Below are positions 1 to 37,620 of a stretch of DNA of 64,000 bases, piece after piece (positions within the stretch are counted from its first letter, which is position 1; every line of letters starts with the position of its first letter). This stretch comes from Fistularia commersonii (lineage: Eukaryota; Chordata; Actinopteri; Syngnathiformes; Fistulariidae). The notes under the pieces are model-generated. The model did not search any database. It saw only the letters and a list, made by a program, of their open reading frames with translations, and was not told where the DNA came from. The stretch covers positions 8,471,001 through 8,535,000 of the forward strand of contig JBBMNZ010000007.1 in NCBI GenBank assembly GCA_037954325.1. Reading direction: 5' to 3'. Both the position numbers and the translations under genes were made by a program.

Positions 1-585
1 CTAGAACACGGCCCAGCATGTCTTTAGACGCTGAAGAAAATGCACGGTCCTCAGAAAATCTTCAGATCCAGACAGACGACGATGGGAGCTGGACTCTCCG
101 GACCCGAGGAGGGGAACCCCCTGGCTGGAGATGGACATGGGTGCGGACCCAGGAGCTCCACGCTGTGCAGGTCAAACAGTTCAGCCTGGTGATGGTTTTT
201 CTTCCCGAGAAATAATAAGAAAAACAAAACAACCCGGATCCTCGCCTTCACTAATCTGCTTCCTAGGATTCACACATTTTCTTCTCAATGGACTGTGAGA
301 CAATGCTTTGGAATCCACCTGCTCCACCAGGAGCCCGGTTCCTCATCCCTAAGAGGCCCCATGAGGCCCTTGAAGGGGGGGCTAGACCTGCTCCCCATGC
401 TAAAGTCCTTGTAGCTGAAGCTCCCAGAGGTTTAGCTCCTACTCCTGTGATTGTCCTCTGTGTCTTGTGGATGAGCTCGGTTCTCCTTCACGTCTTCCTG
501 GACCTCAGCTCCTTGCGATGGGGTTGGTTTGTAAGGAGCCATGTTTACCGCGGAGCCGGGGGTTGTGGGTAATGTCGGCTCTTAC
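1..585. other. foxj3 intron (partial, left edge)
   Basis: No coding segment matching the next part of FOXJ3 was found on the minus strand here. The stretch is ordinary mixed-composition DNA without a long repeat. Confidence 0.7.
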
Positions 586-25665
<25,080 letters not shown>

Positions 25666-26113
25666 GGCGACGGGAGGCTGGGCGACAGCGGGGGGAAGGG
25701 GAGGGGGTACCTGTAGAGGCAGGAAGGGGGGGAGGGGGGGGACGAGGGGGTCGTCGTCGGCGCTCTGTGACTGGCGGCGTGCGGAGCGGGTGTGGAGGAA
25801 CAAACGGAGATGAGGGACGGGTTGAAGACGAGGTCAGGGCGCCCTCCGCTCAGGACATCAGCATGGCGCCCCCTGTTGGTCGGCTCTGAGGAGACAAAAC
25901 ACACACTGCGTCAGACCACAGCCGGCGTTCGTGCACCGACGGCGAGGGGCTCGGAGGGAGGGCGGCGGCACGGCAGAGCCCCGCCTCCTGGCCGGGACTC
26001 CGTTTGCACGGGTGGGAAGTAAACGCCTCGCAATGGATTTCACCACTGCCGGCCAAATGTCGGGGGGCAGGAGGAATTCTGACCGGGAGGTTGGGTGGGG
26101 TAAACCCCCTTCT

Positions 26114-26115
<2 letters not shown>

Positions 26116-26169
<54 letters not shown>
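26116..26169. repeat. (CA)n microsatellite
   Basis: Perfect CA run of about 54 bp, 0.4 kb upstream of foxj3 coding exon 1. Confidence 0.95.
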
Positions 26170-26171
<2 letters not shown>

Positions 26172-28654
26172 AGCCTCGGCGACAAACAAGCCAGCCAGTG
26201 TCGTCTTGCAGACCACCCGCCCACCCCCGTGCATCTGCCATGATGTGCGGCCCTCGCGGGCCCGAACCTCCGTCCTGGCACGCCGCACGCCACGCTAAAA
26301 ATAGGGAGGGGGGGGGGGGGGCAAGGAGAACAGGCGTAGGTGAACGGGGGCGTTGGCGTGGAGACAAGACCGAGTGGGACCACAACCTCAAACTAGGTGG
26401 GGAGGGACAGGAGGACTGTTTGTGCACGCACACACACACACACAGGCAGGCAGGCAGCCTCCACGACGCAGGTCAAACACTGCCAGTCAGCAGACCATCT
26501 CCGGTCTCCTGCAGTCCACCGGCGAGGAGATCCAGGCTGGGCTGTGTTTGCACATGGAGGGGCAGGGTTGCGTTTAAGGACAATACAAAAACATCTTATT
26601 AAAACTGTTAGCTCAGGGTTTCGACGGTTTTATTTTTTTAAGCGTGTTTGCCTCCAGAACTCCGGATCATCTTCACACGCTGAAGATCCCCTTGGCCTGG
26701 TCCTCAAACGGCTGAGTGCCAGCGTCAGTCAGACAGGTGGCGGAAAGCTTCTTCTTCAAACGCCAAACATCTCCACCCAAGGCGGGGCTTCTCTTTCCTG
26801 CAGCGGAAGGAGCTGATTGGTCCTCAGAGGAGGTCGAGTCAGACCCCACCCAGGTAGAACCTCTTTGAAACGTGGATTCACCACAAATACTTGGAGGCTC
26901 AGACAGGAGACGAAGGTCTGGAGGCCGATCGGGTCTGAGGTCTGTGCCGAGGAGACGTCGTCACCACCGCGGGATCAGCGACAGTCCCGGAGGACCATTT
27001 GGAGACATCTCCATCGCTAAGAACTTCTCGACCTCCGGGGGCAGAGGGAGAGGTGGTTGCTGAGCAGCCCGAGGCGTGGACATGGTCGTGGCAGGAGGCC
27101 CTCCTCCGTGGAGGAGCCTTCTGCGAGGTAACCAGCTGAGCAACAAGCTGAGATTACTCAACATGGCCGGTTGCGTCAACGCTGTCATGTTTGGCAAGCG
27201 TGTGCTGAGATGAAGACACAAACTGCGTCACACTATTCTACAGAGTTCCTCCTCCTCCTCCTCAATTGCAAAACTGTTGGTTCTACTCACACTACGAAGA
27301 TTTGTTTTTTTCCCCCCCCCGACACACCACCGCTACGCAAAGCTGCAGTTTCACCCAGACAATGGGGAGCGGATTCATTCAGGATTTAAGTGTGTGAGTG
27401 TGGTTTGCTGACTCTCTCGGAGGGTCAGTGGAAAGAAACCTCGGCACATCACATCTGCTACCGGACCTCCTCGGAAGGTCATGGGAGGAGGGTGACTGGC
27501 TTCACCTGAACTACCTGAGAATTCTTCCAGAGATTCTGAAAGGCCCTGAGAACAAGTTCAAGCGAAGCGTGTTCAGCTGTGACGTCACAGATCAACCAGG
27601 GTTGTCCAGAACAGCTTAAATGATGGACGAGATGAATAGAACAAGAGAACCAGTTCCACATTCTTGTGCGTCTGGATTTATGGGATCACGTCGGGACGTC
27701 GAGACCTCCTCGCTCCATACCGTAACACTCTCTGCCTTCACCCTGAGCTTGGATCTTGTGCTCCGTCTAGTTCGAAGGAACCAGTGTCGAAGTTCCAGTC
27801 TGAGCAAATACGTGCATACATGTCCTTGCAGGTCTGCACATCGTGTGTGTGTGTGTGGACCGGGAGGTGAAACATAAGAACCAAAGGTGAAACCCAGCTT
27901 CAGGAGGAGGTGCTGCAGGCGTGAAGGCCAGCCTGATGCCGGGGAAACGTCGCTCGCCGTTTTCTTGTCCGCCACTGCTTAGGACGCCATGATGACTTCC
28001 CTCCCCGGCGTCCTCAGCCTCCGACGTTCCACCGCCTGCCAACGGAGCACCGCTACATCCTGTCACCGTGCACGTCTCTGCAGAAGACTGAGCATTCGTT
28101 CCTGTCTGTATGGAACCAGTGCACCACTGGAAACGACGGAAGTGGAAAAAAGCACCGCTTCTCCATTGCTGGAGCTTTGTTTGTCAATTCAAGACATCTT
28201 GAACGGCAGAGAAGGAGATCTTTAAAAGCTCTTGTCTTGGAGACAGCAGAGAAGGTAATCCTCGCAGAAGAGGACGCAAATAAATATATCTGTCATGTAG
28301 GTTTTGTCATCCAGGTCACGGTTAGTCTTTTTTCATGTCTCATAAGCGAGGCTTCTTCAGCCCGACGAGGCCGTCGAGGTTGAGACAGCTTGTTAGGTTT
28401 ATGACTCATTAACATAACAAGCCATCTCAACTTGGACCAACACCCAACCCCGGCAGTTATATACCCAATACTCCCCGCGGTATAGTAGAGCCTAAAAAGG
28501 TTGAGAGGAGGAACATCCTCAACAGAAGGAGTCTAGACCAGTTACTGCGACAAGATTTGACAAGGATGCTTTGAATGACTATTAAATTCTATCAATCCGT
28601 CCAGGGTGAGTCATTTGGACGGTTTCAGACTCTCAGGTGACTGATGCTACCTGC

Positions 28655-28800
28655 TGATGGTACCTTCAGAGGGGACACGCAGAGGGTACATGCGAAGAGT
28701 ACCGACGTAGGGTACCTGCAGAAGGTCCTTGCACAGGGTATCTGACCAAGGGTACGTGTAGAGGGTACCTTCACCTGGGTACCTCTACAGGGTACCCTAG
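28655..28800. repeat. Minisatellite with a unit of about 19-20 bp (GAGGGTACCTGCA-like)
   Basis: About seven to eight diverged units built around AGAGGGTAC(C/A)TGC recur with a spacing of about 19-20 bp, for example AGAGGGTACATGCG, GTAGGGTACCTGCA, AGAGGGTACCTTCA and CAGGGTACCCTAG. KpnI-type GGTACC words recur within it. Confidence 0.75.
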
Positions 28801-29096
28801 TGCTAGAAGAGTGTGATGTGAGAACCCTGACTCTGGGATGTATTGCCAATAAACCACTTATTCTATGAACTGTAGAGCTACCAGTCATCTAGCTCTGCCC
28901 CTCAGACCTCCAGTCTGGCTGTCAGTTACTGCAGAGGCGCGTTGCTATATCTATTTCTGTAGAATATCCAACCACAGCTCCAGCATGCTTTCCCTCTACC
29001 TGGAACCTCCAGCTGCATACCTAGAACAACTTCCCCTTGAATACCTCTGCATAACTGTCATCATTTCCTCTCTGAGAAAAGAGGAGGCCATTCAGC

Positions 29097-29209
<113 letters not shown>

Positions 29210-31494
29210 GACAGGAGAATGTTGATAGGCACCAGACCACTGCTCTCCTGCACTTATCTGCAATTTTCACGATTAATCCCCTTTTACTGCAGTCACGGAT
29301 CCGTCACGGCTAAACACTCCGACATTGTGTGCGTGCATGTGTGTGTGTGTGTGTGTGTGTGTCTGTCTGTCTGCCCTAACTGCAGCGGCAGAGCCACACA
29401 CACCTGTAATGTTTGAACCGCCGCAGCCTCAGAACTGCAGATGTGATGGATGCCGCTTGAAAAGAAAGCAGTCACTAGGATTCAAACACATCACAATATT
29501 TATTAATTTGACTGTTAAAACGCTGCCCAGACTTTGGTGGGTGCAGGAGGGAAGGAGGGGGCACACTTATTATGACAAGAACCTTCCTGTAGTGCGATGG
29601 CAACTTGGCAAAAGTGAGAAGAACGGCGAAGTGTGCTCCGCCTGAAGATCTGGCACACACACCCACAACAACAACAACAGTGATGTAACCTGGTAACCGG
29701 CCTCTGGTATCTTCACTCCCGACCGAAACCCGGGTCATACCTTCCATATCCGAGGCTTTATATCAGGCGCGGGAGAAGCCCTTGTTGTCCTGGCGATGGC
29801 GGGCGAGATAAACAGGGAGGGGTGGGAACCCTGCTCACCTGCCATGTCGTCACAGGGGAGGCGCTTCATTTTTTCCAGCCCTCGGGGGTAAAGTGTCTCG
29901 GAGAAACTAAAATAGCAGTGTGTGTGTGTGTGTGTGTGCATGTGTGTGCATATACAGTGGCTGCACGTGAGCGCCATGATCACGCAGCAGACCACCCCCA
30001 GCCCTGTCTGCATTAGGAAAACACAGCGTAGATTACGCCAGAGCAGAAGCAACGGCTTTTAATGTCAGCCTTTCTTCTCAATTAGCAGCTAATGGCTCCA
30101 CAGATGCTTCTCCCAGGAGGAGAATGTCAGCAGCTCCATCCAGACCCCGTGGCTGGAGGATCGCTGTGGAGGAGCACCTCCACCTGATTCAGCACGACCT
30201 TGGCGGTCTGCCATTGCGTGTTCATGAAGGCACGCTGGTCTGGTGATTCGGGGGTCTGGATTTCAAACCACCGACATCACGTTGGTGATGGAACAGGTTT
30301 GTGGGCTCCCAGGCTGGGTCTCTAAGAAGAGCTCCCAGAAAAGGCCCATGCATGATGTTTCTGCTGTCCTGCTCCCTCCATCCCACCTCCACCTGTGGTC
30401 TGAATACATCAAGTCCACGATTGCCCTGCCAATCATCTGGGAGAGTGGCGGCAGCGGAGGGGGGGGGGGGGTTGTTGGACGGCGAGAAGAGGCAAAGCAG
30501 AGCGAGATCTGGAGCTCCTCCAAGGCAGGACCTCCACCTTATCAGCCGGGCGTGTGGTGCAGACGCACCTGTGTGCAGACGACCGGACTCGGGACACCCC
30601 CAAATCCAGACTCTTCCTCTGACCCTTTGCCCCCGGAGGAAGTCCACCAACCAGAGTCATGATCGAAAAGCTGAAGATCCCGGTAAACGAAGAGGGGGTG
30701 AGGCCTGCGAGGTCTGCACCTTCCTCGGGGCTCCAAAGAGAAGCATCATATTCACAACAATGCAACATTCCAGTAATTGAATAAGCGTTTCCAGTGACTG
30801 AGTCAGTAATTGGGGGGGCCTCTCCCTTTGTCCCTGACAGCGGCCCTGGGAGGAGGCCTTTGTTCTGGTGGCGGCAGGGGTGCCCTGACACCGACCATGC
30901 AAACCCAATTACCCCGGTCCCACGGCCTGGGGGCCCGCATTAACCCCCCCCTCCCCGAGAGGTTGACTCCATGCCAGCCTGGCAGCTGGCAGGATCCCGC
31001 TGCTGAATCACAAATAGAGCACTTAAGGCCCTGGCAGAGCCACAGCTACGATGACAACCTTGAAGGGCCGCTCTCTCTCCTGGATCTCCTTCGACGTCTG
31101 CTGGATCCCTCGTAGCACCGGGGCTACGGTCGGCACCTCCCACCGCCTGGGCGCGCCGGCCCACCCAGGAGGACCGTTATTTCCCAGTTGCACCCTCCCT
31201 CGGAGGGAGGCGGAGGCTCAATCTGGGATTGGAACAACGTCCAAAGCCGTTGACAGAAAAATACATTAAACGTCAAAGGTGCATCTCGAGCGGATACCAC
31301 AACATCCAACGGCAGAAATACGGTTTATGATGCCAGTTCCAGTGCTACTTCTAGTATACTGTGCGGACGGAACAGCATGAAGCAATACACAGGGATTCGA
31401 AGACACAACCTCACGGACGGAGAAGCTAAGTAGATAGAACACTTTCACAACTTGTTTTTCCACTTAAGCTAGAAAAAACCCATTCACTCACACA

Positions 31495-31625
31495 CAAATG
31501 GTGTGTGAGGCGCTAACCAGGCCAACGGGAGCAGCAGTGGTGCCCGTGTCTTGCCCGAGGATACTTCAGCACGCAGATGGGAGGAGCCGGGTATCTTTCC
31601 GTCAACCCTCTTGTTGGAGGGGAGA
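31495..31625 (+). repeat. Dispersed fish repeat remnant (copy 2)
   Basis: GTGTCTTGCCCGAGGATACTT followed by CAGCACGCAGATGGGAGGAG and CCGGGTATCTTTCCGTCAACC. It has the same word order as 15,310-15,500, more diverged. Confidence 0.55.
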
Positions 31626-32499
31626 CACAGCCAACAAGTCAAATCTCCTGCAGGAGCTCCATCTTGCGCACTCCCTGATATGCTAACTGTTGTTCATGAG
31701 CATGACTTTCCTTCTCGTCCCACTGAGAGTGAAGGGCAAAGAGACCTTCATCAGAGGAGGAAGCTCCTGGAAACGGGGAAATAAAATTTGGAGATGCCAT
31801 TGCTTTTTTTTCCCCTTCCATGAGAATATCATGGAGTGGTTTAAAAGCAATACACACGTTTGGACCTAAAAGTGATTGAGGAGTGTGTGTGTGTGAAGAT
31901 TATGCTAGACTCTTGCGCAATGAACAGTTCCCGCCTGCTTGTCGTCACAGACACAGCATTCAGATTGCCTTTTTCAAATCTCCGAGTGAAGACAGATTCA
32001 GTGAAACGCGTCAGTCTTCTCAGAGCTCCGCGAGCAGAGGTCTCTACCTGCAGCGACCCAGTGAGATAGAGAGGCGTTTCCTGGGCGGCCGCGGCATCGC
32101 ACAAATGCAGAGCACGAATCAGGTCACGGATTTCAAATTCAGACGGTGCAGCGATAGAAGAAAAAAAAAAAAGTTACGCCGAGAAGGAGCACTCACTTTC
32201 ATGCTGATGTTCCATCAGCAATGGAGCCATAGACATCACTTAGCCTTAAAACCCTGAGGCTCCCCTGCATCCTGCAAGAGGAGGTCTCTGTACCCCTGGA
32301 CCTGGACCTGAACCCGGACCCGGTCTAAATGCTCCCTCTTATTACCAACACAGAACCTTCTAAAGAACCTCAAGGGATCCAGAGTTCCAACTGTGGAGGT
32401 TGGAAACCAACAACAAACCCATGGAATCCAGTTCCTGAGACATGAATCATAAGTGGAATAAAATAAACTCAAGAGCTATCTCCAACAATGTGTTTATTC

Positions 32500-32760
32500 T
32501 TACTAGCTCCTGGTAGTCATTCGTAGCAGCTCTCCTGCTCTCAGCGGTTGCTTCCATGGGACACCAACCAACTTCCATGAACTTCCTCTCTGGTCTTCTC
32601 AAAGACCTCCTGCCCGGCAGCTCAAACCTCTGCATCCTATTCAGATCTTCATCATCCCTCCTCTGTCCACGTCCATCTACGTCTGACCTTCTCCCCACCC
32701 CTTCAACCCTACTGCCTCCAACTCTGCTTCCTGTCTTGCGGTAGCTCTGATGACCGGATT
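32500..32760 (-). mobile_element. RTE-like LINE 3' fragment (copy 1)
   Basis: The minus strand reads MQRFELPGRRSLRRPERKF, the motif near the end of the reverse transcriptase ORF in a fish RTE-like LINE, followed by a short tail. Two further copies at 37,470-37,620 and 52,060-52,310 share the xLELPGRRSxxxPxRxFMD pattern. All are truncated at the 5' end, as is usual for LINE insertions, and none retains a polymerase core. Confidence 0.65.
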
Positions 32761-34085
32761 CATTTCAGGCGGGATCTCTAAGCCTTCTGCTGGACTGGGG
32801 TGAAAGCGATGAGCCTGGTGAAGGTGCTCAGGTGTCTACTCATGGTGGAACAACAAGCTGAGGAGGATTATGAGGCTGGAAAATCAACGTACTTGACTGA
32901 CAGGTTAAAGCGGCAGGCTGCTAATTTGTGTTAGCTCTACTTTAAAACCAAAAAAATAATGGAAGACATCCATATGGGCTAAGCTGATTAATCCTGTCAT
33001 TAATGATGGGAGAGTGTGTGCGTGAAGAGGAAACCCGAAACCTTTTATTTTTCAAGAGGTGAAAATCTTCGCTCGTGGTGCGTTCGAGAGGCGGTCGGGG
33101 GCTCAGACCAAACAATGCCGTAATTGTCAAGACTCTTCCTCGCCGCAGAATGGCAGGAACCCACGCCGGCTGGCGGCTCGGGTTCTCCACGGCATGCTCT
33201 GACCCGTTCAGAGGAAGCTCTCCGCCTTGACTCCATTCGGCTGAAACAACGCCGTACCTGCAAGGGACTCCAATGTGAGCCCTTCCAGAGGAGCACCTGT
33301 TGTTCCTCATTCTGTGTGGACAAACTAATGGCTGTTCACAAACCCCTATTACACAACACAACATGATAGGAGTGTGTAATCTGCGGTTCTTTGAGTAGCC
33401 GCCTGAGATAAGATGTTCACCTCTCCTTGCGCTCCAGGCAGAAACGACGGACAGTAAAAACAGACCAGGACGTGCCGGGGAAGCAGCGAGCAAAGGGACC
33501 GCCGCTAGCATAACAACCCGGGGATCCCATTTGTTATGCCGGCTAATGTCCATTAATTAACTCGCAAAATGGCCTGTATCCGTCCGGAGATGGCGTCCCG
33601 CCAGAGTGTAAGGGAGCGATGAGCCGAAATGAAAACACCCCGGGAGGCTGGGGCTCACCACAGAGCAGACGCGGCAGTCGGGCTGGCACGGATCGCGAAA
33701 GGGAGTGGGCCGGCTTCTCAATCAACACATCGCCGCGCCGGGACGGGGAGGCGGCGTTTCCACGACAGCAACAACATCGCCGGTTGCCTCACATGAAAAT
33801 ACAACGTAAACGCCTCACTTGAACGTTCGGATGAAAACCTGCCGCAAGATGAAACAAAACAAACCCTTACGAGGGCTGGCAGCTCCGACCGGCGTTCAAA
33901 CAGAGCCCTTCCACGTCAACGGAAAACACATATTTACCTCGCACCCGGGTCGAAGGTGAAACCAGCATCTCCCTGCCGGCTGAGTCACCTTCGTCTCCGG
34001 GGAGGAGATCCAAGGACCAGGTTTGTGAGACGGTGACCTTCAGACTGAAGTATCTCTGTCAAACACACCCGACACACGTCTCACG

Positions 34086-34089
<4 letters not shown>

Positions 34090-34122
<33 letters not shown>
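34090..34122. repeat. (CA)n microsatellite
   Basis: CA run of 33 bp. Confidence 0.9.
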
Positions 34123-34124
<2 letters not shown>

Positions 34125-34976
34125 GGACATAAGTAGGGCCGGTCAATTATTGATCCAGACGGCGGCTGCGACGGTGCAGAACCCCAGTGGGAGTCCAGCG
34201 ATATCAGCTGCCTGGAGACGGCGGCGCTGCGGCCCGTCAGCCGCCGCCGTCTGTGTTTATACAAGTTCTCTGGAATTCTCTGTATGACTTCCATGGTAAC
34301 TTGTGTGTAGCACTGAATAAGGATGGCACAGCAAAACAGGAGGCGTAAGAGCTCGGTCTGGACGGCTGCAGGTGTATACCTGTTCTCTTCACCCTGTTCT
34401 GTTCCAGATCATATCAATTCATTTAGTGTCCCAGACACGGCGTTGCTATTTATTTTGGTGTGAATGAGGAGAAAGGTAGTGGCGGCTGCCGCAGCCACTG
34501 TTGGTTTAAGATGTTGCAAGCTCTGCAGTCAAAATACCTCACGGGTGAGAAAAAAAAAAAAAAAAAAAAAAAAAAAGAAAACATGGATTCGCTGTGGGGT
34601 TTCGAGAGCCGCGATGTCGTCAGAAAAGCAGGGGATTAACCAGAGCGGCAGGCACGCCAAGAATCAAAAATATTTGGCTTCCAGTTCTAACAGCCAGATC
34701 CAAACCCGCCTCAGCCGTTAAGTGACTCTGAAGAAGAGGCTTCATTACATAACGTCTCATTCGTCTATTGAAAACGGGGGGGTTCCCAAACCTCACCCGC
34801 CACCCCCGTTGACAACTTCTGTTTGATGAACATCAATGAGGATGCTAAAGCAAAATGAGAAGCCAGAGAAGTCAGAGCAGGAGCAGACGTGAAACAAAGA
34901 GCAGGTAAGAATATCAGCAGACGTACAAAAAACACCACAATCTGGGGACACGTCAAAACAGGAGGAGCCCCATGTA

Positions 34977-34978
<2 letters not shown>

Positions 34979-35031
<53 letters not shown>
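34979..35031. repeat. (GT)n microsatellite
   Basis: Perfect GT run of about 53 bp. Confidence 0.95.
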
Positions 35032-35035
<4 letters not shown>

Positions 35036-36044
35036 TGCATGGCCAAACATCAGCGCCATCTCCGCCAGCCTCTGCCGCAAACACGATCCAATTCTGTGGA
35101 GAGCGGAGGAGGTGAGATGTTTGACTCTTGGTTCCTCACAAGAGGAACACATTCAGGCTGAAAAACAGTCCAGCTACCAGGGGGGTGGAGGAGGAGGTCC
35201 AGGTGTAAATGGTTGCACCAGGTATTTTCAATTTCCAGGCCAGGAGAGTCTGAGGTCTCCTTCCTCCGCTGCGTTTCTGCTCCTCAACCTTCTGTGTTCC
35301 CTGCACATCTGGAAACACCGGCCTTCCTGTGTGAGAGGAGGAGGATCTGCTCCAGCAGGACCACCACCTGTGCTACCACTCTACGGTCTCCAGCCGGTTC
35401 TGGATGTGACCATACCATGTTCATCTGCCCCAACCTTCTGTATTGGTCCAGGGACCCTCACCAAGGGTTGTTCCCCCGACATGGTAGTTATTCTGTTTGC
35501 CCTGATTGTCGTCTGCCAGGATTGCACAGAGACTCTGGTGTGTGTGTGTGTGTGTGTGTGAGGAGGGGGGGGCATGGGCCAAGGTAGAAATGCCGTGCAG
35601 GCAGGAGAATGATTTTTTGCTTTCATTAACGCTGCAGGGAGGGCATGTTTTGACTGCACCTTCAGAAGCCGAAAGGAGAAGGTCTTCTATGTAGAAACAG
35701 GAGCTCCTGCACTTCCGGAGACAGCAGGAGCACCGGAGGGTTGGACCTGGAGCCCCGGAGGTAGTAATGAATAGAGTCTCAATTATTTAAAAAAAAAAGA
35801 AGAAAAGGGGGGAAAAAAAAGACAATTACTTTCCTTCAAAACCAAGGAGCTGACACAGACTCAGCATCCGCCTGCAGTTCAGCTACTGACCAGCAGGGGC
35901 TCTTCTAATGACAGCCAGGACCAGGCCGGAGGTCCATGATTCAGACAAATCACATGGATGCAGTTATAAAGAATTCTATGACTCGTTTCCAGTTTGCACA
36001 CATTCATTCGCGATGGTTTGGGGAAATGGGTATCATGCTTGCGC

Positions 36045-36290
36045 AGCATCTAGCTCCTCCTCACAGCAAGAAGGTCGCTGGTTGGATTCCCACAGGGAGG
36101 CCTTTCTGTGTGGAGTCTCCATGTTCTTCCCGTGTTTGCAAGGGTTTCCTCCCACAGTCCAAACACATGGAGGAGGTTCACTGGAGAGCCTTCACTGTCA
36201 AGATGTGTGAATGATTGAATGTGTCTGTCATGCAGATGGGAGGGTGAATGGTTGTACGTCTGCGGGTGACGAGCAGGGAGGCTCCTCCCT
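36045..36290 (+). mobile_element. SINE-like repeat (V-SINE/DANA type), most complete copy
   Basis: The order is head-proximal CTAGCTCCTCCTCACAGCAAG, AAGGTCGCTGGTTGGATTCCC (resembling a pol III B box), TTTCTGTGTGGAGTCTCCATG, TTTCCTCCCACAGTCCAAAC, then GAGGTTCACTGGAGAGCC and GTGTGAATGATTGAATGTGT. This is the sense orientation of the fish V-SINE-type repeat. The A-box region is degraded, so it is probably not transcribed from its own promoter. Confidence 0.75.
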
Positions 36291-37469
36291 CCACCACCCT
36301 GACTGCAGGACAAGCGGGGCGCAGGATGAACGGATGAATGATTCTTCTGGGCAATCGATTCGCTTAGAGTTCCAGTTTAAGAGACAAAAGTTATAAATCT
36401 GAGCGCTGCTGATGATAAGGCGAACCCGCTGTGCTTTGGCTGAGATTGATTCTCCTTCGCTCCAGATGTACTCGAACATCTTTTTCAAGAGACACAACAG
36501 AGGGATGACTCCGATTCACAACCGCGACATGTTCAGACAAGTTCCCGGGTCCGCTTAAATTAGGTTTGGTCGTGTTCTTCACACTGAGAAGAACTGATAG
36601 AAGGAAGCATCTGTTATATCAGCAAAAGGACCACTCGGAGGAGAGCTCTGCAAACAGAGCGGTTTCAAAACATGAGACCGTGGTCTTCTAGGTTGGACCT
36701 GAAGCAAACAAAGCAATCAAAATGACACCAGCTCCCTCGCAGGGTTCTCGCACTTCAGCCAACGGTTCCCGCCATCCCTCTGCTCGTTCAACAGGCTTCA
36801 AACCGCCAAGGAGGTCCCGGGCATTGTCTGACGGGACCTCGGCGCCACAAACAGAGGAACGCCGTCGGATTGAAGAGCAAGGCCAGGCGGCTGTTTGAGG
36901 AGCCGGACTAACAAGCGCTGTTGTGAAATTGGCGTTGGTGTTTCCATTGGGGAACTCTAATTTTAGAGGAGGAAGGTTAAAGAGCCGTGTGAGCAGCTGA
37001 CATTTTCTTCTGCTCCGGTTTAATATTAGACATGATGGGCCAATCGGTTCCCTCACAGCTTAACTGTGGCGCTGGACAGAGTCCGTTAGTATCAGACATC
37101 AAAACAAAAAGGTCAGGCAGAGCCGTGGCGGCGCTTTTGCCTTGTCCGTGAGCCACTGCCGCTGCGACGGCTAGCACTTCCTGTTCCTGAAGAGCCAAAT
37201 GAAAAGGAAATCATGGATCCAAATTCTAAAAGGCGCTGTAGGCGGCATCCAAACCCAGGATACAGGCAAAGAGCTCCAGCAAGTCCAGAGCACAGCAGCC
37301 TAACCTCCAACACTCAAGGGGAGAAGTAGAAATGGAGAACCTTCGTCACGTTGGTGCGGACAGCTGCTTGGTGAGAAGGTTTAAGACAAGAGGCTCGACC
37401 AATCGTTGATGCATTAGCAAAATAAAGCTCTCAGGAAGACCCAGGCTGATCTGTACCTGGTTAACATTA

Positions 37470-37620
37470 CAGCTTCCACTGTGAAGATCTGGGGAGAAGG
37501 ATGCGCAGATTGGAGCTGCCAGGGAGGAGGTCTGGAAGAAGACCAGAGAGGAAGTTCATGGATAGAGGGGAGGAGGACAGAGGAGATTGGCTGTGATTGG
37601 CTGTGGCAAAAAAGAAGTAA
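37470..37620 (+). mobile_element. RTE-like LINE 3' fragment (copy 2)
   Basis: The plus strand reads RLELPGRRSGRRPERKFMD in one frame. It is the reverse orientation of the copies at 32.5 and 52.1 kb. Nucleotide words such as AGGAAGTTCATGGATAGA are shared with the 32.5-kb copy. 5' truncated. Confidence 0.65.

Noticed and set aside
28655..28800. Regularly spaced short repeats resembling a CRISPR array
   Set aside because: Units of about 20 bp are contiguous and diverged with no unique spacers, and the DNA is vertebrate; it is a minisatellite.
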